Of a stretch of DNA of 64,000 nucleotides, positions 42,310-51,450 are shown one piece after another. The position numbers were made by a program, and so were the translations under genes. The DNA is taken from NCBI GenBank assembly GCA_021323535.1, contig JAJONO010000009.1, positions 47,444 to 111,443 on the forward strand, given 5' to 3'. This DNA is from Bacteroidota bacterium. GTDB lineage: Bacteria; Bacteroidota; Bacteroidia; B-17B0; Aurantibacillaceae. Each line of letters opens with the position of its first letter. Position 1 is the stretch's first letter. The notes under the pieces were generated by a model that was given only the letters and a program-made list of their open reading frames with translations, was not told the origin of the DNA and searched no databases.

Positions 42310-42938
42310 CCTTCTGATACTCACGTAGTAGTAAATGTAAGCGGAATTCGAGCAATCATTCTAGATATTTTCTGTCGATCCTCTATCCTGTTTCACCTAC
42401 GACGACAAAAGGACGAAGGAAAGATCTCTATGAGTCTTTTCATATATTTTCAGAGTGCGGGGCTTTATTTTGCTTTGAATTCAACCCCTTCAGGGTTGTG
42501 ATAATTTTGGAATTGCTTGTCTATTCACATTTAACTCCTTCGGAGTTCACTAACATGAGTTTTAGAATTGCTAAATTATTGGCTTCTGACTAAGGAGTCA
42601 AATGCGAACAGGATTGTGATATTTTGGAATTGCTTGTCTATTCACGTTAAACTCCTTCGGGGTTCACTAACATGAATTTTAGAATTGCTAAATTATTGGA
42701 TTCTGACTCCGAAGGGTCAAATGCGAACAGGATTGTGATATTTTGGAATTGCTTGTCTATTCACGTTAAACTCCTTCGGAGTTCACTAACATGAATTTTA
42801 GAATTGCTAAATTATTGGATTCTGACTCCGAAGGAGTCAAATGTGAATAGCAAAAAATTTATTTTTTGCGTAACAACCCTGAAGGGGTTGAATAATCATA
42901 GGCATAAGCTTTTAATATCTCATTGTACATCATCGCTT
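42310..42938. other. Intergenic region holding a nested palindromic repeat
   Basis: 629 bases without a gene. 42310-42478 shows nothing recognisable. 42479-42893 is a repeat locus listed separately. 42894-42938 is the short leader of the dehydrogenase gene. An ORF reading through the last repeat into that gene is not a credible N terminus. Confidence 0.75.
42479..42893. repeat. Nested palindromic locus with three 118-119 bp tandem copies
   Basis: The outer ends (42479-42499 and 42873-42893) are perfect 21-base inverted copies containing AACCCCTTCAGGGTT, itself a hairpin. Inside, a second pair (TATTCACATTTAACTCCTTC and the matching AAATGTGAATA end) is inverted with 24 of 25 bases matching. 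Between them lie three tandem units starting at 42493, 42611 and 42730, each with ACTCCTTCGGxGT and GACTCCgaaGGAGTC-like palindromes around a conserved AT-rich core. It is not long enough to encode a protein and resembles a REP/BIME-like mobile palindrome. Confidence 0.85.
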
Positions 42939-43805
42939 ATGCAAAAAACAAATCCCAAGAAAAAAGTATTCAACGATCAGGCTCAGAGCAGACCCGGCAT
43001 GGAATACAAAATGAATCCTGAACCCGAATATGATAACGATCTGCCCGGAAGCAATAAACTTCTGGATAAAAAGTGCATTGTCACCGGTGGCGACAGTGGC
43101 ATTGGCAGAGCTGTAGCCATCGCGTTTGCAAAAGAAGGAGCGGATGTAGCTATCATGTATTTTAACGAAGATAAAGACGCTAAACTCACAGCCGAGATCA
43201 TCCGTGAAAAATATGCGAGGGAATGCCTTTTAATTTCTGCTGATATCGGTAAAGAAAAACAATGTATTTCCGCTATAAAAAAGATCCTGAAAAAATTCAA
43301 ACGCATTGATGTCTTAGTGAATAACGCGGGTTTACATTATCCCAAAGAAAAGATCACACAAATAACTACTCAGCAATTAGAGAGAACATTTGCGGTAAAT
43401 ATTTTTTCCATGTTCTGGCTCACAAAAGAAGTTGTGAAACACATGCCCAGGGGAAGTTGCATCATTAACACCTCTTCCGTAACGGCTTACCGTGGAAGTG
43501 CCGAATTACTGGATTACAGCGCTACCAAAGGGGCCATAGTTTCTTTTACAAGGAGTTTATCTGCCAACCTTGCCAACGACGATATTCGTGTGAACGGCGT
43601 AGCGCCAGGCCCAATATGGACGCCGCTCATTCCTTCGAGTTTTCCCGGAGCAAAGGTTACAACTCATGGAAGCGACACTCCGATGAAACGCGCGGGCCAG
43701 CCTGTTGAAGTGGCCTCGTGCTACGTGTTTCTGGCTTCAGATGATTCTCGATACATAACCGGACAATTTTTACATCCTAACGGAGGGGAAATAGTAAATG
43801 GATAA
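42939..43805 (+). CDS. Short-chain dehydrogenase, general stress protein 39-like
   Basis: This is a 288-residue protein from ATG 42939 (MQKTNPKKKV). The N-terminal tail PGMEYKMNPEPEYDNDLPGS is the family's typical preface (P.ME..P....), followed by the NAD(P) motif TGGDSGIG (49-56), NNAGLHYP, and the catalytic Ser (NTSSVTAYRG) and Tyr-x3-Lys (LDYSATKGA). The ending NGGEIVNG is typical. These SDRs (Bacillus YdaD/YhxC group) are general-stress proteins with unknown substrate. The next gene starts eight bases before its stop, so the two are coupled. A longer ORF from 42804 runs through the repeat and is rejected. Confidence 0.93.
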   Translation: MQKTNPKKKVFNDQAQSRPGMEYKMNPEPEYDNDLPGSNKLLDKKCIVTGGDSGIGRAVAIAFAKEGADVAIMYFNEDKDAKLTAEIIREKYARECLLISADIGKEKQCISAIKKILKKFKRIDVLVNNAGLHYPKEKITQITTQQLERTFAVNIFSMFWLTKEVVKHMPRGSCIINTSSVTAYRGSAELLDYSATKGAIVSFTRSLSANLANDDIRVNGVAPGPIWTPLIPSSFPGAKVTTHGSDTPMKRAGQPVEVASCYVFLASDDSRYITGQFLHPNGGEIVNG

Positions 43806-44163
43806 AAAGGACCAAACCACCCGCAACAGTGAAGACACAATGGAAGGAAAACTTTCTGTTTCATTCAGGAACAACGAAAGCCTTTTAAAATTCTGCAGGG
43901 AAACATTCAGCGGTTTCGATCCGGACCTTTATGATATCGTTGCGATACGCCTTTACTATTCGGAAGAAACTATTTTAACCCTGTACGCCGTCGACAAAGA
44001 AAAACATAAGAACAAAAGCTACGATGAAATCAATCTTCAGGTGAAAAAGTTTAAAGTAATCAACCCGGCATTACATTTACAGGCAAACCTGATCCGTGAA
44101 TTTAATTTTACTATCTCAAATGGTGATTATGATCTGGGGGCAATGGAAGTCACAAACAAGTAA
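43798..44163 (+). CDS. Small soluble protein coupled to the dehydrogenase, unknown
   Basis: This is a 121-residue protein overlapping the end of the dehydrogenase gene by eight bases. It has no signal peptide or membrane segment. The visible pattern is SFRNNESLLKFCRETFSGFD, then beta strands (IVAIRLYYSEETILTLYAV) and a C-terminal TISNGDYDLGAMEVTNK. I do not recognise the family. The overlap implies translation with the dehydrogenase and a related function. Confidence 0.7.
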   Translation: MDKKDQTTRNSEDTMEGKLSVSFRNNESLLKFCRETFSGFDPDLYDIVAIRLYYSEETILTLYAVDKEKHKNKSYDEINLQVKKFKVINPALHLQANLIREFNFTISNGDYDLGAMEVTNK

Positions 44164-44330
44164 TTTGAGTATTAAATTCCTCGCACGCTGTGGAATTTTC
44201 CCCTAATAAATTTCCATATTTTCGTTAAGAACCTTTTTAAACCGGTTTTACAGGCAAAAAAACCCTTTCAACGAGCCTTTTCTTTGTAAAAAACTGTAAA
44301 AATAGCGCTATCAGTGGCTTTTACTGATTT

Positions 44331-44346
44331 TGGCATGGTTTTCTCT
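44331..44346 (+). promoter_or_regulatory. Weak sigma-54-like motif before the single-domain receiver
   Basis: TGGCATGGTTTTCTCT, 56 bases before the ATG at 44387; the base pair after the spacer is TC instead of TT. Confidence 0.3.
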
Positions 44347-44386
44347 ATAATGAGATGATAAAAGGATCACTTAAAAACAAAGAATT

Positions 44387-44758
44387 ATGAAAACGGTATT
44401 AGTAATAGAAGATGAAGATTTCATTTCGAGCCTTATTGCAAGAGCTTTGAAGAAAGAGGGGTATAGCGTAGTTGTTACAAGTGATTTTGCTTCTTCGATC
44501 AAGATCATCGACAGTTCTGCAATTGATCTGGTAATTTCGGATGTTATGCTGCCTTTTACAGGTGGTATGGAAATAGTTGAACACGTAAAAGGAAATCCAA
44601 GGCTGCAACATATTCCTATTATCCTGGTAACGGGTATGGATAAAGATATTCTTTACGCAAGTAAGGTAAAAGCAGAAGCTATATTATCGAAACCTTTCGA
44701 TATGAACCAGCTTGTGGCCCTTGTAAATGCTAATCTGAGCGCAACCGCAGCTGAGTAA
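44387..44758 (+). CDS. Single-domain response regulator
   Basis: This is a 123-residue protein consisting only of a receiver: VLVIEDEDF with the acidic pair, phospho-acceptor Asp52 (VISDVMLP), Thr in ILVTGMD and Lys in ILSKPFD. There is no output domain. Such proteins relay phosphate or act by protein contact. It lies between the dehydrogenase operon and the TPR-SpoIIE gene and could take phosphate from one of the hybrid kinases or regulate the phosphatase downstream. Confidence 0.9.
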   Translation: MKTVLVIEDEDFISSLIARALKKEGYSVVVTSDFASSIKIIDSSAIDLVISDVMLPFTGGMEIVEHVKGNPRLQHIPIILVTGMDKDILYASKVKAEAILSKPFDMNQLVALVNANLSATAAE

Positions 44759-44841
44759 CCTGAGGCTACTAACGTTTCTAAAGTTTGAAACTTAGAAAAG
44801 TTGCTGAAATCTCTAGTTTTTGCTTATTTTTATGAATCGTC

Positions 44842-46980
44842 ATGAAGACAAGCATAAGACTCCCCTTATACTTTACGCTGCTCTTTCTTTTTGCTCATTT
44901 ATTTTCCTATTCACAGCAAAATAAACTTGGCAGGGTGAAAGACTCGCTTCTTGGTCTTCTTAACAAACATGAAAGTCTGTTTACTTCCGACAGCGTTAGT
45001 CTCGCCGATACGGTCCGCCTGAAACTCATGAACAAGCTGGGCACCGCGTATTTTAAAATGAGCGAGAACCAGAACACTTATCTCTACTGTACGAAAGCAA
45101 AAGCCTTGGCCATGAAACTACTTTCAAAGCCGGCCTATGCTGATAACCGTACTGTTAAGCGTGAGCTCGCACAATCGTATCTTACTTTATCGGTATATTA
45201 CCAGGTGGTTGGCGTGTATGTTGAATCACTGGAAAATCATTTTAAATGTATTAAAATACGGGAGGAACTTGGCGACCAGATGGGTATCGCCGAAGCGCTC
45301 AACATTGCCGGAAATCTTTATAAGGACCAGGGAAATGCCGTGAAGGGGCTTGAAATGTATAATAAAGCCCTGACCATTCGTGAAAAGATCCTGAAAGAAC
45401 AACCCGATAATAAGCTTAACAAAAAAGGAATTGCAGGCCTTTACAACAACATTGCATTGGTTTATAAAATGCAGAGCAAATATGACGAATGCATCAGAAT
45501 GTTTTTTAAATCTCTCGAAATAAAACAAAGTCTTGGTGATGAATTATACGCTGCCAATACCCTCGGGAATTTAGGAACCGCTTACACCGAAATTAAAAAC
45601 TTCGAACTGGGCACGCTCTATCATATGAAAGCTTTGAAGATACATAAGGAGTATGGAGACAGACGCGGCGTTGCCAACACGTACTACAATCTTGCCGAAA
45701 ATCTTATTCTGCAGGCCCGTGAAGCAACAGGAGCAAAGCGCGCAGGTTTTTTAAAAGAGGCGAAACAATACCTGGATGAAACACTGCCAATGGCGATAGA
45801 AATTGCCGACGCAGCTATGCTCAAGGATTTTTACAGCGCCTATACTAAAATTTACGAGCTCGAAAATAAATTCGATAAATCGCTCGAGTATTATAAAATG
45901 TATATTCAGCTTCGCGACAGCCTCATCAATTCTGAAAATCTTCAGAAGACTGTCCGCGCCGAAATGAATAACGAATTCGAGAAGAAAGAACTCGTTGCCA
46001 AACAAAAGAAGGATGCTAAAGAAGAAGACTTAAGGCATGAGCACGACAGGCAAAAAACAATAAGAAATCTTTTCATTGCCGGGTTTGGTTGCATGCTTAT
46101 TCTCGCCGTTCTTATTTTTATTAGTGTAAGGCAAAAACAAAAAGCGAATCATTATATGGAACTTCAGAAACAGGAAGTGGAGATTCAGAAAAGTATCGCT
46201 GAAAAAAAACAAAAACAAATCATTGATAGTATCAATTACGCGCAACGCATACAGTCATCCATTTTACCGGAAATGGATGATCTTAAAAAACTGATCCCTG
46301 AATGTTTCTCTTATTACCTACCGAAAGATATTGTGTCGGGAGATTTTTACTGGTTTGCTCAAATTCCTTCTACAAAAGAGATCATGCTGGTAGTAGCTGA
46401 TTGTACCGGTCACGGGGTTCCGGGAGCTTTCCTTAGTATGGTTGGAAGTACTCTTCTCAATGAGATTGTAGTGCATAAGCACATTACCGATCCGGTACAG
46501 ATCGTGAAAGAACTTTCTTATGGTTTATCGCTCACATTGATTAATAAAGAAGATGACCAGGTGGATATGGACGGTATGGATGTTTCCATTTGTCTTGTCA
46601 ATCCTTCCAAACGAACCTTGTCTATTGCGGCAGTGAACCAGAATATTTATCTCATTGATAAAAACGGGTTGAAAAAAATTGAACCGCAGATCAGCTCCGG
46701 AGATGGGATTTTTGACCTGAATGCCACTGTGAGTCTCGTTCCTATCATCATTAACCTTGAACCCGGAACCTGGGTTTACATGCCAACAGATGGCTTCGCT
46801 ATGCAGGGCAATCCGGATAACCAGGAGTTTGGCCATGATCGTTTGGGCGAACTTTTATTAAGGATCCATAGCAAGCCTGACTCAGAACAACAGGCTTTAC
46901 TTTCGCAGGCGTTTAACGAATGGAAAGGCAGCGCCAGGCAACTTGACGATATTCTTGTGATGGGATACAGGATCAGTTAA
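44842..46980 (+). CDS. TPR - membrane - SpoIIE (PP2C) phosphatase
   Basis: This is a 712-residue protein. A signal peptide (MKTSIRLPLYFTLLFLFAHLFSYSQ) is followed by about seven TPRs (residues 40-370; for example GLYNNIALVYKMQSKYDECI, NTLGNLGTAYTEIKNFELG), a membrane helix (about 405-430, FIAGFGCMLILAVLIFISV), a coiled coil and a SpoIIE-type PP2C domain (475-712; SYYLPKDIVSGDFYW, VADCTGHGVPGAFLSM with metal-binding Asp, PTDGF, ARQLDDILVMGYRI). Periplasmic TPRs would sense a ligand or partner and control dephosphorylation of a target such as an anti-sigma antagonist. Followed by a LytS/LytTR pair only 19 bases away. Confidence 0.9.
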   Translation: MKTSIRLPLYFTLLFLFAHLFSYSQQNKLGRVKDSLLGLLNKHESLFTSDSVSLADTVRLKLMNKLGTAYFKMSENQNTYLYCTKAKALAMKLLSKPAYADNRTVKRELAQSYLTLSVYYQVVGVYVESLENHFKCIKIREELGDQMGIAEALNIAGNLYKDQGNAVKGLEMYNKALTIREKILKEQPDNKLNKKGIAGLYNNIALVYKMQSKYDECIRMFFKSLEIKQSLGDELYAANTLGNLGTAYTEIKNFELGTLYHMKALKIHKEYGDRRGVANTYYNLAENLILQAREATGAKRAGFLKEAKQYLDETLPMAIEIADAAMLKDFYSAYTKIYELENKFDKSLEYYKMYIQLRDSLINSENLQKTVRAEMNNEFEKKELVAKQKKDAKEEDLRHEHDRQKTIRNLFIAGFGCMLILAVLIFISVRQKQKANHYMELQKQEVEIQKSIAEKKQKQIIDSINYAQRIQSSILPEMDDLKKLIPECFSYYLPKDIVSGDFYWFAQIPSTKEIMLVVADCTGHGVPGAFLSMVGSTLLNEIVVHKHITDPVQIVKELSYGLSLTLINKEDDQVDMDGMDVSICLVNPSKRTLSIAAVNQNIYLIDKNGLKKIEPQISSGDGIFDLNATVSLVPIIINLEPGTWVYMPTDGFAMQGNPDNQEFGHDRLGELLLRIHSKPDSEQQALLSQAFNEWKGSARQLDDILVMGYRIS

Positions 46981-46999
46981 ACTTAGTAATTTTGTATTT

Positions 47000-47752
47000 A
47001 TGGAAACCAAAGTTTTACTCATTGCTTTCGGTATTATTTGTGTCTGCCTTGGCGGATACATTGCGTATCTTCTATACAGGATCCATGCTTTAAATAAACA
47101 AAGGGAAGTACTCCGTTCAGAGTACAAGACACTTGAGAACAAGATCAATGCATATGAAATGGAAGGCCTGCGCTATAAGGTAAATCCACACTTATTCAAA
47201 AATATTCTCAACTCTATACAATCACACGCTTACCAGACCTATTTTTCATTGGATAAACTCAGTAATGTGCTGGATTACATCCTTTATGAAACCGATAAAC
47301 AATTTGTGAGCATTAAAGAAGAACTTGAGTTTGCTATGAATCTCATCGAGATCAATAAACTTAAACTGAGTCCGCTTTTCGATATAAAAGTAAAAGCAAA
47401 GATCAATGAGGAAAATCCGTTTTACACACAGGAACTTCTTATTCCCCTGATATCGGTAGATCTGATCGAGAACGCGTTTAAACACGCCGATCTTCAGAGC
47501 GGCGATTCTTTTATCTCTATTACTTTCGAATTAAAAGATGAATTTTTTCTTTTAACCGTTGCCAATAAAATCAGCACAAAACCCGCTCTTAAAAAATCGC
47601 ACAGTGGCATTGGAAAAGCTTCTCTTAAGAAACGTCTCGATATTATTTATAAAGACTGTTATACGCTCGACCAGTTTGAAGAGAACGATGTATTTATCTC
47701 ACATTTAAAAATTAACCTGATTGAATACAAAATTAAAATGCCTGCTGCTTGA
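47000..47752 (+). CDS. LytS-type sensor kinase with atypical phospho-site
   Basis: This is a 250-residue protein. One N-terminal helix (residues 4-25, LLIAFGIICVCLGGYIAYLLY) is followed by a coiled segment and a His_kinase domain (PF06580 type). The usual NPHFLFN motif around the phosphorylated His reads NPHLFKN (His64), a change of two hydrophobic positions, but the His is kept. The ATP-binding part has LISVDLIENAFKHAD and HSGIGKASLKKRL. The LytTR gene overlaps its 3' end by 32 bases. TAATTTTG at 46987 might be an internal promoter element. Confidence 0.87.
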   Translation: METKVLLIAFGIICVCLGGYIAYLLYRIHALNKQREVLRSEYKTLENKINAYEMEGLRYKVNPHLFKNILNSIQSHAYQTYFSLDKLSNVLDYILYETDKQFVSIKEELEFAMNLIEINKLKLSPLFDIKVKAKINEENPFYTQELLIPLISVDLIENAFKHADLQSGDSFISITFELKDEFFLLTVANKISTKPALKKSHSGIGKASLKKRLDIIYKDCYTLDQFEENDVFISHLKINLIEYKIKMPAA

Positions 47753-48440
47753 CGACGAGCTTCCCGCTCTGAGTTATCTGAAGGTGATGTGTGAGCAAAT
47801 TGCCAATGTGGAAGTTGTAAAGGTTTTTAACGATCCTGCTAAATTCATTGAAGCCATCCCTCATCTCGATTTTAATACCTGCGTGCTCGATATACAAATG
47901 CCCGGACTTACTGGAATGGAAGTTGCCAGGCACCTCGATTCAAAACTGATCATTTTTACAACAGCCTATAAAGAATTTGCTGCTGAAGCTTTTGATATTA
48001 ATGCAGTAGATTATATCAGAAAACCCATTCAAAAAGAACGTTTTGAAAAAGCAATCGCGAAGGCAAAAACAATTCTTGAAACAAGGGAAACAGGAGACAA
48101 ACAACAATTTATCTGGAATACGGACAAAGGAAAAACCGTGATTCCTGTAATGAAAATTCTTTATATCACTTCTTCCAAAACCGATAGCCGCGATAAATTG
48201 TTTGTACTCGAGGGCGGGCAAAAATTAATTGTAAAGAACATCGCCTTCGAACAAATTCTCGCCTTGCTCCCTCCCGAACAATTCTGCAGAATAAATAAAA
48301 AAGATATCATTGCACTGAAAACCGTTTTACATTTTACTTCCGAAGAAATCAGTACAAATATTCTTATTAAAAATGAGGCTCTGTCTCTCTCGCTGAGTGA
48401 AGTCTACAAAAACGAATTCAGACTCAGGATCGGGTCCTGA
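47721..48440 (+). CDS. LytTR-family response regulator (TTG start)
   Basis: This is a 239-residue protein. The receiver begins LKCLLLDDELPALSYL, with Asp57 in CVLDIQMPG and Lys in IRKPIQ; the LytTR DNA-binding domain follows from about residue 130 (KILYITSSKTDSRDKLFVLE, FCRINKKDIIALKTV). The TTG at 47721 is the only start that keeps the whole receiver, since the next in-frame ATG is at residue 23. The start lies 32 bases inside the kinase gene, so translation is coupled. Partner of the kinase encoded immediately upstream. Confidence 0.9.
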   Translation: MNTKLKCLLLDDELPALSYLKVMCEQIANVEVVKVFNDPAKFIEAIPHLDFNTCVLDIQMPGLTGMEVARHLDSKLIIFTTAYKEFAAEAFDINAVDYIRKPIQKERFEKAIAKAKTILETRETGDKQQFIWNTDKGKTVIPVMKILYITSSKTDSRDKLFVLEGGQKLIVKNIAFEQILALLPPEQFCRINKKDIIALKTVLHFTSEEISTNILIKNEALSLSLSEVYKNEFRLRIGS

Positions 48441-48510
48441 TTTCGTTACATTTAAAAACCGTTTCATTACAATCTTCATTTTGCTTCTGTTTCTCATTTT
48501 GTACGTCTAG

Positions 48511-48518
48511 TATCTTTG
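48511..48518 (+). promoter_or_regulatory. Housekeeping promoter -7 element (TATCTTTG)
   Basis: TATCTTTG matches the Bacteroidota TAnnTTTG element and lies 16 bases before TTG 48534. It would put transcription start near 48525, which rules out a protein start at 48516. Confidence 0.5.
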
Positions 48519-48533
48519 TGGAAAATTATTGCC

Positions 48534-50807
48534 TTGAAGAATTTAAGAAGTTTTCTCTTTTATGTGATTACTATCGGTGTTTTTACATTGCTGATGTATC
48601 TTCTCATTGAAAATGGCAAACAATTCGAAACCGGTAAAACAATCGTCAAAACTGAAGCATCGCCCTCGGCGTTTGAACAGATAAAAGACACCCTTCACCA
48701 TAACGTTACTCATCCTCTTGCAATTCTTCTCCTGCAGATCATTACCATTATTATCACCGCAAGGGTTTTCGGTTTTCTTTTTAAAAAGATAGGTCAGCCA
48801 ACAGTTATTGGTGAAATCATTGCGGGTGTTTTTCTCGGGCCGTCCTTCGTGGGTTTGTATTTCCCCGAGTTCTCAGCATTCCTCTTTCCAAAAAGTTCAT
48901 TGCCAAATCTTCAGTTCATGAGTCAGATTGGTTTGGTATTCTTTATGTTCATCGTCGGAATGGAACTTGATCTTAAAACCCTGCGCTCTAAAGCGCACGA
49001 CGCTGTTATAATCAGCCACGCCAGCATTATTTTTCCTTTTTCCCTTGGTATTGGTACAGCATGGATGATTTATTCGACACACGCTCCCGGAAATGTTTCC
49101 TTTCTTGCCTTTTCTCTTTTTATAGGGATAGCGATGAGCATTACAGCTTTTCCCGTGCTGGCAAGAATTGTACAGGAACGACAGCTTACCAAGACAAAAG
49201 TAGGCGCCATTGTTATTACCTGCGCCGCTGCCGATGACATCACTGCCTGGTGTATCCTTGCTGCTGTTATCGCCATTGCCAAAGCAGGTTCAATGATCAG
49301 TTCATTGTATACTATCTTAATGGCTATTGTTTATGTGTTATTTATGCTTAAGGTGGTAAGGCCATTCCTGAAACGCCTGGGTGATGTTTATTCCCATCAG
49401 GATACTCTGAGTAAACCCGTAGTAGCCATTTTCTTTTTAACGCTTATCTTTTCTGCTTATCTGTCAGAGATAATTGGAATACATGCATTATTTGGTGCTT
49501 TTCTTGCGGGGGTGATCATGCCACAAAACTTACACTTCAGAAATGTATTCATCGAAAAAGTGGAAGATGTTTCACTGGTATTGCTTCTTCCGTTGTTTTT
49601 TGTGTTTACAGGTTTACGTACCCAGATTGGTTTGCTCAATGATATCTCGTTATGGAAAATATGCGCCCTTATTGTAGTAGTTGCGGTTACAGGAAAATTC
49701 TTCGGTAGTGCCCTTGCCGCCAGATTTATGAAACAATCCTGGAAGGACAGTCTCGCTATCGGCGCGCTCATGAACACAAGAGGATTGATGGAACTTGTTG
49801 TACTCAACATTGGTTTTGATCTTGGGATCTTACCTCCTACCCTGTTTGCCATGTTTGTGATAATGGCCCTGGCTACCACATTTATGACCGGCCCCGCACT
49901 CGATCTCATTAATTTTTTGTTTCGCGAAAAACAGGATACTGTTCCGAAAACAGAAACTTCAGTCTTCAAAAAATACAAGATCGTATTTGCATTCGGTGAT
50001 ACCGAACGCGGTAAAAGCATGGTACGCCTGGCAAACAGCCTTATAGGAAAATCGCAGGCTGCGTCTTCTGTCTCTGCTCTTCATCTCGAATTAAGTAATG
50101 AATTACATCAATACAATATTCACGAAGTAGAACGTGAAAGCTTTAAGCCCATTAAACGCGAAGCCAATAAATTTAATCTGCAGATCGAAACTGTTTTCAA
50201 GCCTACCCTCGATTTTGAAAAGGAAATCATTGAAGTATCGCAGCAGAGCGATTGCGACCTGCTTATTATTGGTATGGGACAGTCGATTTACGAAGGAAGT
50301 TTTCTTGGAAAAGTATTTGGTGTAACAACCAGGATCATTAATCCCGAAAAATTATTTCATACCATTACAGGAAAAGAAAAAATAATTGAGAACAATGGCT
50401 TTGATGACAGGACCAATGCTATTATCCGCGCTTCGAAAACAGAACTGGGTATCTTTGAAGATAAAGGATTAAAGAAAGTAGAAGATGTTGGCATTCTGAT
50501 TACAGGTGAAGAAGATGAATTCCTTGTTTCATACGCACAGAAAATGATTCACAATAATTCTTCCCGTATTGTTTTTGTCGACTATGAAGACAAGATCAAA
50601 CAAAGTCCTTTTCTGAAAGAAAGCATCAGGGCCATTGAACACCAGGCCCCGAACCATGTTGCAATTTATAAGAAAGACGGATTGAACAGCAAGTTCCTTA
50701 AAAATTCGGACCTCCTGATCTTAAGTATCAATTCATGGAAACAGCTTATTGATAAAGAAGCAGAATGGCTTAAGGAAACGCCGTCGCTTCTTATCTTTAA
50801 GAAATGA
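48534..50807 (+). CDS. Monovalent cation/proton antiporter (CPA2) with universal-stress-like domain
   Basis: This is a 757-residue protein from TTG 48534 (MKNLRSFLFYVITIGVF...). After one N-terminal helix and a short loop, residues 55-470 form a CPA2 exchanger (KefB/NhaS type) with twelve or so helices: IGQPTVIGEIIAGVFLGPS, FMFIVGMELDL, ITAFPVLARIV, AADDITAWCILA (the Asp pair of the transport site), IGIHALFGAFLAGVIMP. Residues 480-757 are cytoplasmic, with UspA-like stretches (CDLLIIGMGQSIYEGSFLGKV; GEEDEFLVSYA). It exchanges Na+ or K+ for H+ in the inner membrane. It has its own TATCTTTG promoter. Confidence 0.92.
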   Translation: MKNLRSFLFYVITIGVFTLLMYLLIENGKQFETGKTIVKTEASPSAFEQIKDTLHHNVTHPLAILLLQIITIIITARVFGFLFKKIGQPTVIGEIIAGVFLGPSFVGLYFPEFSAFLFPKSSLPNLQFMSQIGLVFFMFIVGMELDLKTLRSKAHDAVIISHASIIFPFSLGIGTAWMIYSTHAPGNVSFLAFSLFIGIAMSITAFPVLARIVQERQLTKTKVGAIVITCAAADDITAWCILAAVIAIAKAGSMISSLYTILMAIVYVLFMLKVVRPFLKRLGDVYSHQDTLSKPVVAIFFLTLIFSAYLSEIIGIHALFGAFLAGVIMPQNLHFRNVFIEKVEDVSLVLLLPLFFVFTGLRTQIGLLNDISLWKICALIVVVAVTGKFFGSALAARFMKQSWKDSLAIGALMNTRGLMELVVLNIGFDLGILPPTLFAMFVIMALATTFMTGPALDLINFLFREKQDTVPKTETSVFKKYKIVFAFGDTERGKSMVRLANSLIGKSQAASSVSALHLELSNELHQYNIHEVERESFKPIKREANKFNLQIETVFKPTLDFEKEIIEVSQQSDCDLLIIGMGQSIYEGSFLGKVFGVTTRIINPEKLFHTITGKEKIIENNGFDDRTNAIIRASKTELGIFEDKGLKKVEDVGILITGEEDEFLVSYAQKMIHNNSSRIVFVDYEDKIKQSPFLKESIRAIEHQAPNHVAIYKKDGLNSKFLKNSDLLILSINSWKQLIDKEAEWLKETPSLLIFKK

Positions 50808-50916
50808 TGGACAAATGATTAATCATAAAGGACGTAAGACTCCGCCTGTCATTTATCTTTTGTCATTTATCTTACATCAAATATGAATCATATTCCTTAA
50901 TTTCGTCCACTCAATC

Positions 50917-51450
50917 ATGAACGAAGAATCTGTCATACTTGTGGATGCCAACGACAATGAAATTGGTACAGCAGAAAAACTTCATGCACATACAACCGGG
51001 CAGCTTCACCGGGCTATTTCGGTTTTCATTTTCAACTCCGAAAAAAAAATGCTGTTACAGCAACGTGATTATGACAAATACCATTCGGCAGGATTATGGT
51101 CTAACGCATGCTGCAGCCATCCTCGTCCCGGTGAAAACACAAAAGATGCTGCACGGAGAAGATTAAAAGAAGAAATGGGAATTGATGTGAGCGATCTTCA
51201 ATTTGCTTTTCATTTTACATATCGGGCCGAACTGGAAAACGATCTCACCGAACATGAATTCGATCATGTTTTCATTGGTAAAAGCGACGCAGTTCCGGTT
51301 AAAAATCCTGATGAAGTGGTGGACTTTAATTATTTTACTATTGAAGAAATTGAAAGCGATCTTCATAATTATCCGGAGCATTTCACCTATTGGTTCAGAC
51401 TTATCTTCGAGAGAGTAAAAACGGAAGCTCAAAAATTCCGAATTTTGTAA
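50917..51450 (+). CDS. idi: Isopentenyl-diphosphate delta-isomerase, type I
   Basis: This is a 177-residue Nudix-fold enzyme that interconverts isopentenyl and dimethylallyl diphosphate for isoprenoid (quinone, carotenoid, undecaprenol) synthesis. Catalytic Cys in LWSNACCSHPRPGE, metal-binding His/Glu (HAHTTGQLHRAISVFIFN; REEMGI-like RLKEEMGID), and catalytic Glu in LTEHEFDHVFIG are all present. Length equals the bacterial norm. TAATTTCG at 50898 is a plausible -7 element, giving a leader of about 10 bases. It is transcribed alone. Confidence 0.96.
   Translation: MNEESVILVDANDNEIGTAEKLHAHTTGQLHRAISVFIFNSEKKMLLQQRDYDKYHSAGLWSNACCSHPRPGENTKDAARRRLKEEMGIDVSDLQFAFHFTYRAELENDLTEHEFDHVFIGKSDAVPVKNPDEVVDFNYFTIEEIESDLHNYPEHFTYWFRLIFERVKTEAQKFRIL

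Noticed and set aside
42479..42893. CRISPR array
   Set aside because: Units of 118-119 bp without unique spacers, with palindromic arms and no cas genes nearby.
42804..42938. Upstream extension of the dehydrogenase reading frame
   Set aside because: It runs through the last palindromic repeat unit, and the family starts near MQKTNPKKKV at 42939.
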